A stretch of 64,000 nt of DNA. Origin: DASZTV01 sp035547515 (lineage in GTDB: Bacteria; Actinomycetota; Actinomycetes; JAFAQI01). This document shows positions 1-7,156 of the stretch, in pieces. The stretch spans positions 1-64,000 of the forward strand of contig DASZUS010000003.1 of the NCBI GenBank assembly GCA_035547515.1, written 5' to 3'. Under the pieces are notes generated by a model. The model was not told the origin of the DNA and searched no databases. It was given only the letters and a program-made list of their open reading frames with translations. The number at the start of each line of letters is the position of its first letter. Position 1 is the stretch's first letter. A program made the translations under genes and the position numbers.

Positions 1-2
1 TG

Positions 3-1019
3 AAAGATCGCGAGATCGACCTGGCGATCGTTGTCAACATGTTCCTCACCGGCTTCGACGCGACGACGCTGAACACGCTGTGGGTGGACAAGAACCTGCG
101 CCAGCACGGGCTGATCCAGGCCTACTCGCGTACGAACCGGATCCTCAATTCGGTCAAGACCTACGGCAACATCGTCGCCTTCCGCGACCTCGAACAGGCC
201 ACCAACGACGCGCTCGCGCTTTTCGGCAACAAGGACGCCAAGGGCATCGTCCTGCTCAAGCCGTACGCCGACTACCGCGGCGACTACGACAAGCAGGTTG
301 CCGAGCTGCTGCAACGGTTCCCGCTCGGAGCCCAGATCGTCGGAGAGTCCAATCAGAAGGAGTTCGTCCGGCTGTTCAGCGGCATCCTGCGGCTGCGCAA
401 CATCCTCACCGCCTTCGACGAGTTCGCCGGGAACGAGATCCTCAGCCCACGCGCCCTGCAGGACTATCAGAGCGCCTATCTGGACATCTACGCCGAGTTC
501 CGCCGCCTCGACGCCGCCGAGAAGGAGTCGATCAACGACGACGTCGTGTTCGAAATCGAGCTGATCAAGCAGATCGAGATCAACGTCGACTACGTCCTGC
601 TGCTCGTCCAGCAGTACCTCGACGAAGGTAAAGGTGAGGACACTGAAATCCGCGCCACGATCAGCCGGGCAATCGACGCGAGCCCGTCGCTGCGCAACAA
701 GAAGGATCTCATCGAAGCCTTCGTCGACTCGGTCAGTGTCGACACTTCGGTGGACGCGAGCTGGCGGGCCTACATCGAAGCCAGGCAGGCCGAGGACCTT
801 GACCGGATCATTGCCGAGGAAGGCCTCAAGTCCGATGAGACCCGGGCGTTCGTCGCCAACGCATTCCGCGATGGCGGTGTCGGAGAGACAGGCACGGCCA
901 TCACTAAGATTCTGCCGCCGGTGTCTCGCTTCTCCGGCGGCAACGGTCACGCCGCGAAAAAACAGGCCGTCCTCGACAAGCTCACGGCGTACTTCGACCG
1001 CTTCTTCAGCCTCACGTAG
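3..1019 (+). CDS. hsdR: Type I restriction enzyme, R subunit (HsdR), C-terminal part
   Basis: The gene is cut by the left window edge. The open frame runs in from position 3 and its first in-frame ATG (39) is internal. The motor subunit of a type I restriction-modification complex translocates DNA by ATP hydrolysis and cleaves it. What remains is the end of the second RecA-like helicase domain, with a motif VI-like stretch (LRQHGLIQAYSRTNR) and the preceding FLTGFDA segment. The helical C-terminal domain that contacts the methylase core follows. The nuclease domain and Walker motifs lie outside the window, as would hsdM and hsdS. Only 15 nt separate it from the GIY-YIG gene, so the two are probably co-transcribed. 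Family assignment is firm; whether the whole system is intact cannot be judged. Confidence 0.9.
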   Translation, partial: KDREIDLAIVVNMFLTGFDATTLNTLWVDKNLRQHGLIQAYSRTNRILNSVKTYGNIVAFRDLEQATNDALALFGNKDAKGIVLLKPYADYRGDYDKQVAELLQRFPLGAQIVGESNQKEFVRLFSGILRLRNILTAFDEFAGNEILSPRALQDYQSAYLDIYAEFRRLDAAEKESINDDVVFEIELIKQIEINVDYVLLLVQQYLDEGKGEDTEIRATISRAIDASPSLRNKKDLIEAFVDSVSVDTSVDASWRAYIEARQAEDLDRIIAEEGLKSDETRAFVANAFRDGGVGETGTAITKILPPVSRFSGGNGHAAKKQAVLDKLTAYFDRFFSLT

Positions 1020-1034
1020 GGAGGTAGTCGCTTC

Positions 1035-1985
1035 GTGAGTGGAAAGCAAATCAAGCTGTTCCTGGTTGACGGCACGCCGGGCGGCCTGACCACGGCGGAG
1101 ATCACCAATTGGACCGGGCACGTCCTCTCAGCCCGAAGGTCTGACCTCGCCGAACTCCTCAGAAGAGATGAGATGCAGCGCACCGGCGTGTATCTGTTGC
1201 TTGGCGATGACGATGCCGCCGTGGGCGAGACGCGGTGCTACATCGGCGAAGCCGACGTGGTGGCAGACCGGCTCCGACACCATCAGCGAGATAAGGACTT
1301 CTGGGATCGCCTCGTGGCGATCACGTCCAAGGACACGAACCTGACGAAGTCTCACGGCCGCTATTTGGAGTCACGCCTGATCGCTCTTGCGACGCAGGCT
1401 GGGCGCGTGAGTTTAGAGAACGGCACCGCACCGCCCGTCCCAGCGCTCCCCGAGGCGGACGCATCGGACATGGACTACTTCATCGCCCAGCTCCAGATAG
1501 TGCTGCCCGTGCTGGGCGTCAACGCAATTCGCGTCCGACCCGCGGCGGCGGGCCCAGTCGCTGCAGGTTCGTCCCCCGTTACCTCGCCCATCTTCCGGTT
1601 GCAGCATGCGAAGTTGAACGTGGACGCGACCGCGCAGCAGATCGACGGCGAGTTCACGATGTTTTCCGGCTCGACCGTAGTTCCATCATGGGATGCCGTG
1701 GGAAAGGCCGAGAGCACTATCAGGGCGTACGCGTCGTACCGAGCGCAACACCAGCGCCTCGTTGCCGATGGCGCGATCGTGACCGACAACGGAGTCGGCC
1801 GCGTGACGCGTGACATTGTGTTCTCATCGCCATCGGGGGCCGGTGCCGTTGCGCTTGGGCGCTCATGCAATGGGCGGCTCGAGTGGGTGGGGCCAAACGG
1901 GCTGACATTTGGCGCGTGGGAAAGCCGGGGCGTGGATCAGCCGCCGGATCCAGGCATCAACTCACGTAGTTCGGCGTTGGACTGA
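1035..1985 (+). CDS. GIY-YIG nuclease family protein with DUF4357 domain
   Basis: Start is GTG 1035 with GGGAGG about 9 nt upstream. The 316-residue protein has an N-terminal GIY-YIG-like fold at about residues 50-130: GVY (in TGVYLLLG) stands for GIY, CYIGEAD holds YIG, and there is a downstream Arg (RLRHH) and a Glu in RYLESRL. The C-terminal ~80 residues match DUF4357, with the signature SPSGAGAVALGRSCNGRLEW. Proteins with this architecture are frequent accessory genes beside type I restriction systems; a nuclease role in restriction or DNA repair is inferred, not shown. It directly follows hsdR and is the last gene before the tmRNA/tRNA-like scar, so it would be the terminal cargo gene of an island. 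Confidence 0.8.
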   Translation: MSGKQIKLFLVDGTPGGLTTAEITNWTGHVLSARRSDLAELLRRDEMQRTGVYLLLGDDDAAVGETRCYIGEADVVADRLRHHQRDKDFWDRLVAITSKDTNLTKSHGRYLESRLIALATQAGRVSLENGTAPPVPALPEADASDMDYFIAQLQIVLPVLGVNAIRVRPAAAGPVAAGSSPVTSPIFRLQHAKLNVDATAQQIDGEFTMFSGSTVVPSWDAVGKAESTIRAYASYRAQHQRLVADGAIVTDNGVGRVTRDIVFSSPSGAGAVALGRSCNGRLEWVGPNGLTFGAWESRGVDQPPDPGINSRSSALD

Positions 1986-2005
1986 GGCACATACTGAGGC
2001 ACATC
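1982..2005 (+). repeat. Short tandem repeat (CTGAGGCACAT) at the end of the GIY-YIG gene
   Basis: The sequence CTGAGGCACAT occurs twice in a row, spaced by one or two bases, starting in the stop codon of the GIY-YIG gene. Short repeats of this kind lie beside integrase attachment sites in many elements, and a tmRNA/tRNA-like fragment follows about 105 bp downstream. A link to integrase arm-site binding is only a guess. Confidence 0.4.
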
Positions 2006-2110
2006 CGGGACGAGTCTTGGCGAACGTCGGCGGACGTCGATGGACAGAATCCTAGGAATCGCAACGACTCCGGACCGGGACGGATACCGGAACACACGCC
2101 TGATGTCGAT

Positions 2111-2150
2111 GGCATGCAAGGGGTCAGGGGTTCGAATCCCCTCAGCTCCA
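2111..2150 (+). other. 3'-end fragment of a tmRNA or tRNA (candidate attachment site)
   Basis: The segment contains a perfect T-arm: stem AGGGG, loop TTCGAAT, stem CCCCT. It is directly followed by an acceptor 3' strand CAGCTCC and a discriminator A. The acceptor strand would pair with GGGGCTG, the conserved 5' end of tmRNA, and CAGCTCCA is the usual tmRNA 3' terminus. No 5' half, D-arm or anticodon arm precedes it, so this is not a functional RNA gene. Such 3' fragments are the normal product of integrase-mediated insertion at ssrA or a tRNA. It is therefore read as an att site at one end of an island carrying the hsdR and GIY-YIG genes. tmRNA is favoured over tRNA but not proven. Confidence 0.6.
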
Positions 2151-2154
2151 CTCG
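2139..2154. repeat. Left copy of the 16-bp direct repeat flanking the IS481-type element
   Basis: CCCTCAGCTCCACTCG, identical to 3353-3368. It overlaps the 3' end of the tmRNA/tRNA-like fragment. Confidence 0.85.
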
Positions 2155-3352
2155 TGTGATGAGTCGCGACATCGTTGATAGATGAGTCGCGTCATCGTTG
2201 AGAGCCTGGCCATCGGCCGGGTTCTCGGTCGGTGTTGCGCCAGTAGTCCCGGGTCGGGTCGATGGTGTGTCGGCTGAGGATCTCGCCGGTGTTGCGATCG
2301 GTGGCGGTGGTCGCGTCGAGCAGGATCATCACGGGGGTTTTCGCGGTGGCGGGCGCCGACGCCGAGGTGGTGCATGCGTCCGGCGCGGCGGATGGAGACC
2401 GCGCCGTGCTGGTCGACGTGGTCGAGGCGGATCCGGAAGTGCTCGTCGGTCTTCGTGCCGCGCGGAAAGGCTTTCGGGGTGGCCTGGTAGGTCGTTTCGG
2501 CGGTCAGACTAACTAGCGCGCGGTGTGGCCGCTGGGTGTTGTAGATGCGCTGGAAGGTCTCGAGCTGGGCTTGCAGCTCGGCCAGCGTCGCGGCGACGGG
2601 CTGTTTCGCGAGTCACTTCTTGAGGGTCTGGTGAAAGCGCTCGATCTTGCCTTGCGTCTGCGGGTGGTTGACCCGGCCGTTCTTCTGCTGGATCCCCAGG
2701 AGATGGAGCAGGTATTCGAAGGCGTTGCGGCCGCCGGTGAACCGTGAGGTGTAGACGCTGCCGTTGTCGGTCAAGGTTGAGGCGGGCGGGCCGTATTCGT
2801 TGACGTTGTTGGTGAACGTCTCGACGACGTCATTGCCGGTGACCCTGGCGAAAGCTGCGATGGACAGCAGGTAGCGGGAGTGGTCGTCGAGCCAGTCCAG
2901 GATCTCGATGTCGGTGCCGTCGGCGAGATGCCAGTGGGTGAAGTCGGACTGCCAGCACTCGTTGGGCTGGTCCGCGCTGAACCGGTGCAGGGAACTGCGC
3001 GGTCGCTTCTTCGGCTCCGCGACGACCAGGCCGGCGGCGTGCAGGATCCGCCGGATCGTCGACGTCGACGGGGAGCGGATGCCCTCAACGGCGAGGTGGT
3101 GGGGCGATGGTGACCGGCCCCGGCGTCCAGCCCGTCGGCGTCGAGCTGCTTGCGGAGCTCGACGACCCGCTCGGCGATCGCCGCCGGGGTCGCCTTCGAG
3201 TTCGAAGACGGACGCCGCGACCTCGGCGACCGGTCGGCCTTCGATCAACACCGCCGCCACCAAGTACTCGGCCAACGCCATCGTGTGCTCCCCTCCATCG
3301 AGGAGCCCACGATGTCTTGCGACATCAGTCCGCTATGTCATGAATCCCGACA
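2155..3352 (-). mobile_element. IS481-family insertion element with flanking 16-bp direct repeat
   Basis: Boundaries are set by a perfect 16-bp direct repeat, CCCTCAGCTCCACTCG, at 2139-2154 and 3353-3368. Between the copies lies 1198 bp that starts TGT and ends ACA. Both ends carry related inward motifs (GTCGCGACATCGTTG on the left, GTCGCAAGACATCGTGG on the right, read inward) that fit degenerate terminal inverted repeats. It carries one decayed transposase gene on the minus strand. The duplicated target is the last bases of the tmRNA/tRNA-like fragment, so the element landed in the attachment scar. Family rests on the transposase; the exact ends rest on the direct repeat. Confidence 0.75.
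2192..3281 (-). pseudogene. IS481-family transposase, inactivated
   Basis: The minus-strand frame from ATG 3281 opens like this family (MALAEYLVAAVLIEGRPV) and keeps the integrase core: Asp in CWQSDFTHW, Asp in LTDNGSV, Glu in GKIERFHQ. The gene is broken in several places. Near 3200 the N-terminal helix-turn-helix region is shortened and the frame lost. Near 3105 single-base changes restore the frame before HHLAVEG. A TGA at 2613-2615 replaces an expected Trp in the sequence TLKK-stop-LAKQP. A further frameshift near 2345 precedes the C-terminal tail, which ends at about 2192. With four lesions it cannot make full transposase, so the copy is fixed unless complemented. Confidence 0.85.
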
Positions 3353-3368
3353 CCCTCAGCTCCACTCG
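3353..3368. repeat. Right copy of the 16-bp direct repeat flanking the IS481-type element
   Basis: CCCTCAGCTCCACTCG, identical to 2139-2154. The bases after it (AAAAACCGCAGG) would have followed the tmRNA/tRNA end before the insertion. Confidence 0.85.
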
Positions 3369-3553
3369 AAAAACCGCAGGTCAGCGTGGTGTCCGTCGTC
3401 GACGATCCGCGATGGATTGCACGAGCGTGTCTCGTCGCCAATCACGCCCCTGGTGTAAAGGCCGAGGCGCGGCGCCCGTGACCAGACGGACCTGACGCGG
3501 CTCAGACTGCGGCGTAATGTTGATCTTGCTATCGCGACAGCGGGAGGTCAGCG

Positions 3554-4564
3554 GTGAGGCTTCGTACAGCCCTTGCGGTGTGTGCCGCGTCGGCCATGGC
3601 GTTGACGACGGTCGGCGCCGTCGCAGACCTGCCCGCCAACGCAAGTGCCACATACACCGAAACAACCGGTGGGGTGACGAACACCTGGTCGAATTACTCG
3701 AATGCCGGTGGGTCGGAGGGTCAGCAGATTCCTGCGCACGCCACGGTCCAGGTCGCCTGTGTGGTGCCCGGTTTCAAGGTGGCTGACGGTGACACTTGGT
3801 GGTATGAGATCGCGTCCTCGCCGTGGAACGGCGCGTACTTCGCCTCAGCCGACGCGTTTTACAACAACGGCGCCACGTCGGGGAGTCTGTCGGGAACGCC
3901 GTTCGTGGACCCAGCGGTGCCCGCCTGCACCAACTCGGCCGGCGGAGCTGGGTCCGGAGGGTCGAGCGGCGGGTCCGGAGGGTCGAGCGGCGGATCCGCC
4001 CCGTACTCTTGCGCCGGTCCCGCGGATTCCGGCCATAAGTACAGCGGCTGGGCGGCATGTGAATGGGCGACCCACAACGTGTACACACCGCCAAGTTTCC
4101 CCGCCGACGACTGCACGTGGTTCGTCTCCCAGGCGCTGTGGCAGGGAGGGATGTCTCAGACGAGCGACTGGACCGGTAAGAGCTACGACTGGTCGAAGCA
4201 GGCCTCGAAGAAGCACTACCCGGGGCCGACTGTCGATGCAGCTGACGCACCCGATCTCGTTCAGTACCTGCTAGCAACGCATCAGGCGACGCAAACGCGA
4301 ATCACGTGGAGTGACAACACCGCTGGCGGAGCAAGGATTGGCGATCTCATCGCGTACCACTGGAACCCGGCTGGCCACGATCCGTCGTCGACCACAATTG
4401 ATCATTTGGCGATGGTGACAGGTTTCAGCGGAACCTATCCCCTGGTGTCTCAACACACCGAGCCACGGCTGAATCGCGGATGGTCCTGGGACCCGAACAA
4501 GAACAACTGGATCCAGTATGCGGACCCCGGCTCAATCGCGTGGTTGATCCACATCACGGCGTAG
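3554..4564 (+). CDS. Secreted amidase-like protein (Amidase_6 type) with Gly/Ser linker
   Basis: Start is GTG 3554 with GGGAGG at 3541-3546. The 336-residue product has an N-terminal signal peptide (positive start, hydrophobic to about residue 22, Ala-rich cleavage region near 23-31). An SH3-like/exported domain covers about residues 33-125. A linker of repeated GGSSGGS units lies at about 131-147. The C-terminal domain resembles the Amidase_6/CHAP-like papain fold: Cys187 in DCTWFVSQAL, His284 in DHLAMVTG and His301 in VSQHTEP are candidate catalytic residues. Family members are thought to cleave amide bonds in cell wall or peptides; the substrate is unknown. The gene sits alone between two IS remnants and may be mobile cargo. 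Confidence 0.75.
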   Translation: MRLRTALAVCAASAMALTTVGAVADLPANASATYTETTGGVTNTWSNYSNAGGSEGQQIPAHATVQVACVVPGFKVADGDTWWYEIASSPWNGAYFASADAFYNNGATSGSLSGTPFVDPAVPACTNSAGGAGSGGSSGGSGGSSGGSAPYSCAGPADSGHKYSGWAACEWATHNVYTPPSFPADDCTWFVSQALWQGGMSQTSDWTGKSYDWSKQASKKHYPGPTVDAADAPDLVQYLLATHQATQTRITWSDNTAGGARIGDLIAYHWNPAGHDPSSTTIDHLAMVTGFSGTYPLVSQHTEPRLNRGWSWDPNKNNWIQYADPGSIAWLIHITA

Positions 4565-4642
4565 GGACCCGACCGGCACACCGCACACCAGCCAGGTCGC
4601 GATGGCCCGTCCGCGGGTCGCGACGGAGACACAGCTCCAAAC

Positions 4643-5330
4643 GGGACTGTCAGATTTTCGGTGTAACTGGCCACTGGCGTCCTAGTTGCTCGAGGGGTTG
4701 ATGCGCCCCTCGAAGGTGATGGCGAAGGCGTTGAGTGCTGCCTTCCAGCGGATGACCGATCGTGCCCTGCCGGCGCCGGTCGGGTCGAGTGATCTGGTGA
4801 CGAGGTAGAGGCATTTGAGCGCGGCGGCGTCGTTGGGGAAGTGGCCGCGTGCCCGCACCGCCCGCCGGTAGCGGGCGTTGAGACTCTCGATCGCGTTCGT
4901 CGTGCAGATGATCTTGCGGATCTCGACGTCGTAGTCGAGGAACGGGATGAACTCGTTCCACGCGTTGCGCCAGAGCTTGACCGCGGCCGGGTACTTCCCT
5001 CGGTGAGCACCGTCTTGGAACGACTGCCGTTGCGGCTGTTGCCACCGTTGCGGCCGACCGGATCGTGCTTGTCATACCCGAGGTGCTCCGCGAGCTCCTC
5101 CTCAAGCGCGGTCTCCAACACCCTCTTGGTCAACCCCGTCAGCAGCCCGCCAGGGCCGACCAGCTCCACCCCCTCAGCCCTGGCCTGGTCAACCAGACGC
5201 TGCGCGAACTGCTGTCATCCTCATCGAGCATCACAGGCTCGATCGTGTCGGTCACTAGCCCTGCCTCCCCGCCAAGCACCGCTCGGCGTGTCAGGCCAGC
5301 AACCAGTTAGACCGTTGATCCGACAGACCC
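4643..5330 (-). mobile_element. Internally deleted IS256-family element with both terminal inverted repeats
   Basis: Imperfect terminal inverted repeats lie at 4643-4678 and 5295-5330. Read inward both start GGG-x-CTGTC and contain TAACTGG and CTGGC; 27 of 36 positions match. The element is 688 bp, about half the usual 1.3-1.4 kb, because the middle of the transposase is missing. No target duplication is evident in the flanks. It ends 77 bp before the QueC-like operon, so its right end lies close to that operon's promoter. Confidence 0.75.
4682..5255 (-). pseudogene. IS256-family (mutator-type) transposase, deletion remnant
   Basis: The remnant reads from GTG 5255 (VTDTIEPVMLDEDD). It is shifted by a one-base loss near 5215, then continues as ELVGPGGLLTGLTKRVLET and HLGYDKHDPVGRNGGNSRNG, the conserved N-terminus. 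After KTVLTEG, near 5000, the sequence jumps to the C-terminal part (KYPAAVKLWRNAW, FIPFLDYDVEIRKIICTTN, AIESLNARYRRAV) and ends at the TAG at 4682-4684. Roughly 200-250 residues containing most of the DDE core are deleted, and the two parts are in different frames. It is non-functional. Confidence 0.85.
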
Positions 5331-5352
5331 GCGATACGCGCCGTCGGCGCGT

Positions 5353-5407
5353 TTGACATCTGAGGCTTGGAAGCGCATATTGAGGCTGACATTGTCAGGA
5401 GGCATAA
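5353..5407 (+). promoter_or_regulatory. Predicted sigma-70-type promoter and RBS of the QueC-like operon
   Basis: TTGACA at 5353-5358, a 17-nt spacer, then CATATT at 5376-5381 give a strong vegetative-type promoter. AGGAGG at 5397-5402 is a textbook ribosome binding site 5 nt before ATG 5408. The promoter lies just outside the right inverted repeat of the IS256 remnant. Confidence 0.6.
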
Positions 5408-5878
5408 ATGAGCGACGGCGATGTGTTCTGTCGTGTTGCGGCGCGAGGCTGGCGCGGCGTAGCTGCTGCGTTCCGTGACGGTGTCGACCCAGATATCGCG
5501 GCGATCCGTCTGAGTAAGGCGCTCGCAAACGAACTTCGAGTCATCCGCGGCCTCGACTCGGCCGAGCTCCGCCACTACTTGCGAGTTGTTGACTCCTCAG
5601 AGCCACCTACCGAGAGCGATCTAGCCGAATCGTTCGTCTCCATCGTTCGCACTCGGGTCTCGGACCGGGTCCTTCCGCTCTTGGTGGGATCCAGATTTCA
5701 GTCCTTCGACGAAGCTGAGGCCTACCTCGGGCGATGCCTTGCGAAGGCGCAGCTTCCGGCGTTTGCCAGGAACCTTCTGCGTCATCCGAACGGCGTAGGT
5801 CTACGGCAACCATCACGGAGGCGGCACACGACCGCCGACCTGCTCGGCGTTGCTGCCCCGCTCGGAGCCAACGCATGA
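5408..5878 (+). CDS. Small alpha-helical protein of unknown function, first gene of the QueC-like operon
   Basis: This 156-residue protein has the best ribosome binding site in the region (AGGAGG) and starts the operon. I do not recognise a family. The sequence looks all-helical and basic, with no membrane segment, signal peptide or metal motif; Cys8 and Cys109 are its only cysteines. The C-terminus (about residues 128-156) is Arg-rich then flexible. Its stop codon overlaps the start of the QueC-like gene (ATGA at 5875-5878), implying translational coupling and an obligatory partnership. In known systems with QueC-like enzymes (Qat, type IV CBASS) the enzyme modifies a partner protein. This product could be such a partner, but that is speculative. 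Confidence 0.75.
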   Translation: MSDGDVFCRVAARGWRGVAAAFRDGVDPDIAAIRLSKALANELRVIRGLDSAELRHYLRVVDSSEPPTESDLAESFVSIVRTRVSDRVLPLLVGSRFQSFDEAEAYLGRCLAKAQLPAFARNLLRHPNGVGLRQPSRRRHTTADLLGVAAPLGANA

Positions 5879-7152
5879 GTGAGTTTGTCCAGGACTATGT
5901 TCCAGGCGTCGACTACCGTCGCGACGATCGATCACTACTGACGGACGAGGGCGTGCTCGATGGATGCGTCGCGGACCTCCTCGACATCGCCTCAACCGCC
6001 TACCTCGCCGATCGGTCAAGCCCGCGTGGACGCGTCGACGACGCGTCGTGGCACAGGAGCCTGCGCGTCGCCGTAGCCGCGAGGGAGCCGGCAATGTGGA
6101 AGTCAAGGCCGGTGCTGGACGCGCTTCTGTCCCTTCTCGCCTGGCTCTCTGACGATGAGTGGGACCTCGACTTCATCGATGGGCCAGCCACCGAGGCACC
6201 CGCCCAGCTGAGGCTTCCTCTCGACAGTGCTGATCGCGAAGTTGCCCTGTTCAGCGGCGGTCTAGACGCGGTCGCTGGCGCGGCTCTTGCCCTGCATGAG
6301 AGCCGTCCGCTGATCGGAGTGGGGGTCTGTACCAACCCACACATGCGCGGATACCAGCGTCGTACTGCGCAGGCGTTAAGGCACGTGGGTTGCGGCGATT
6401 TCGTCTTCTCGTCCGTAACCCTCCAGCGACGAGGCCGCGTGTTGGCTGAAGACCCGACGAGGAGAACGCGGGGTCTGATCTTCTTGGTGTGCGGCTGGGC
6501 GGCGGCACGCGCAGCAGGTCGGGACGAGTTGCTCGTGTTTGAGAACGGCGTCGGAGCTATCAATCTTCCGTACACGATGGCTCAGTCAGGATCCATGACG
6601 AGCCGGGCGGTTCACCCCGTCACGCTTCGGCTGGCGGCGGATCTGTTCTCGCTGCTTTCCGACAGGCCGTTCTCCGTGAGGAACCCCCACATCGCCGATA
6701 CGAAGGGTGAGATGTGCGAACGGTTGCCGGATTCCGCGCGGCCAGCGGTGGAAGCGAGCGAGTCGTGTGACAGCTCGGCTGCCGGACGTACCGCGCTGCA
6801 TCGACGCTGCGGGCGATGCGCGTCTTGTCTCCTCAGGCGAGTGTCACTACATGCCGCGGGTCGAGCCGCTTGGGATCCACGTCCGTACCGTGCCGACATC
6901 GACGGGGATGATGCGAGCTCGGCGCTTCCCGAGGTTCTTTGGCAGGCGGCACGGCTCCAGCGTTGCCTGGCAACGGAAGCCTCTCAGCCGGGGGCTTTCA
7001 GTAGGGAGTTTCCTGCAGCGGGGGAGATTCCGGCCGACGCGGTGTCTCAAACGCGACTTCTCGCGATGTACTGCAGGCATGTGGAGGAGTGGCGCCGATA
7101 TCCCCACCCGAGGGTCGGTGCGTTTTTAGGCAACCGCCATCTGGCAGCGTGA
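5875..7152 (+). CDS. QueC-like (7-cyano-7-deazaguanine synthase family) protein of defence type
   Basis: Start is ATG 5875, overlapping the upstream stop. It has 425 residues, nearly twice the size of housekeeping QueC (about 225). A PP-loop ATP-binding motif FSGGLDA lies at residues 126-132; the last position is Ala where Ser is usual. A QueC-like zinc site is formed by Cys298 and the cluster CGRCASC (Cys312, Cys315, Cys318). About 125 N-terminal residues precede the PP-loop and have no recognised fold, a layout typical of QatC/Cap9-like defence proteins rather than queuosine enzymes. No queD, queE or folE lies nearby, arguing against tRNA modification. The expected chemistry is ATP-dependent adenylation of a carboxylate on a deazaguanine precursor or a partner protein. 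Confidence 0.8.
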   Translation: MSEFVQDYVPGVDYRRDDRSLLTDEGVLDGCVADLLDIASTAYLADRSSPRGRVDDASWHRSLRVAVAAREPAMWKSRPVLDALLSLLAWLSDDEWDLDFIDGPATEAPAQLRLPLDSADREVALFSGGLDAVAGAALALHESRPLIGVGVCTNPHMRGYQRRTAQALRHVGCGDFVFSSVTLQRRGRVLAEDPTRRTRGLIFLVCGWAAARAAGRDELLVFENGVGAINLPYTMAQSGSMTSRAVHPVTLRLAADLFSLLSDRPFSVRNPHIADTKGEMCERLPDSARPAVEASESCDSSAAGRTALHRRCGRCASCLLRRVSLHAAGRAAWDPRPYRADIDGDDASSALPEVLWQAARLQRCLATEASQPGAFSREFPAAGEIPADAVSQTRLLAMYCRHVEEWRRYPHPRVGAFLGNRHLAA

Positions 7153-7156
7153 TCGC

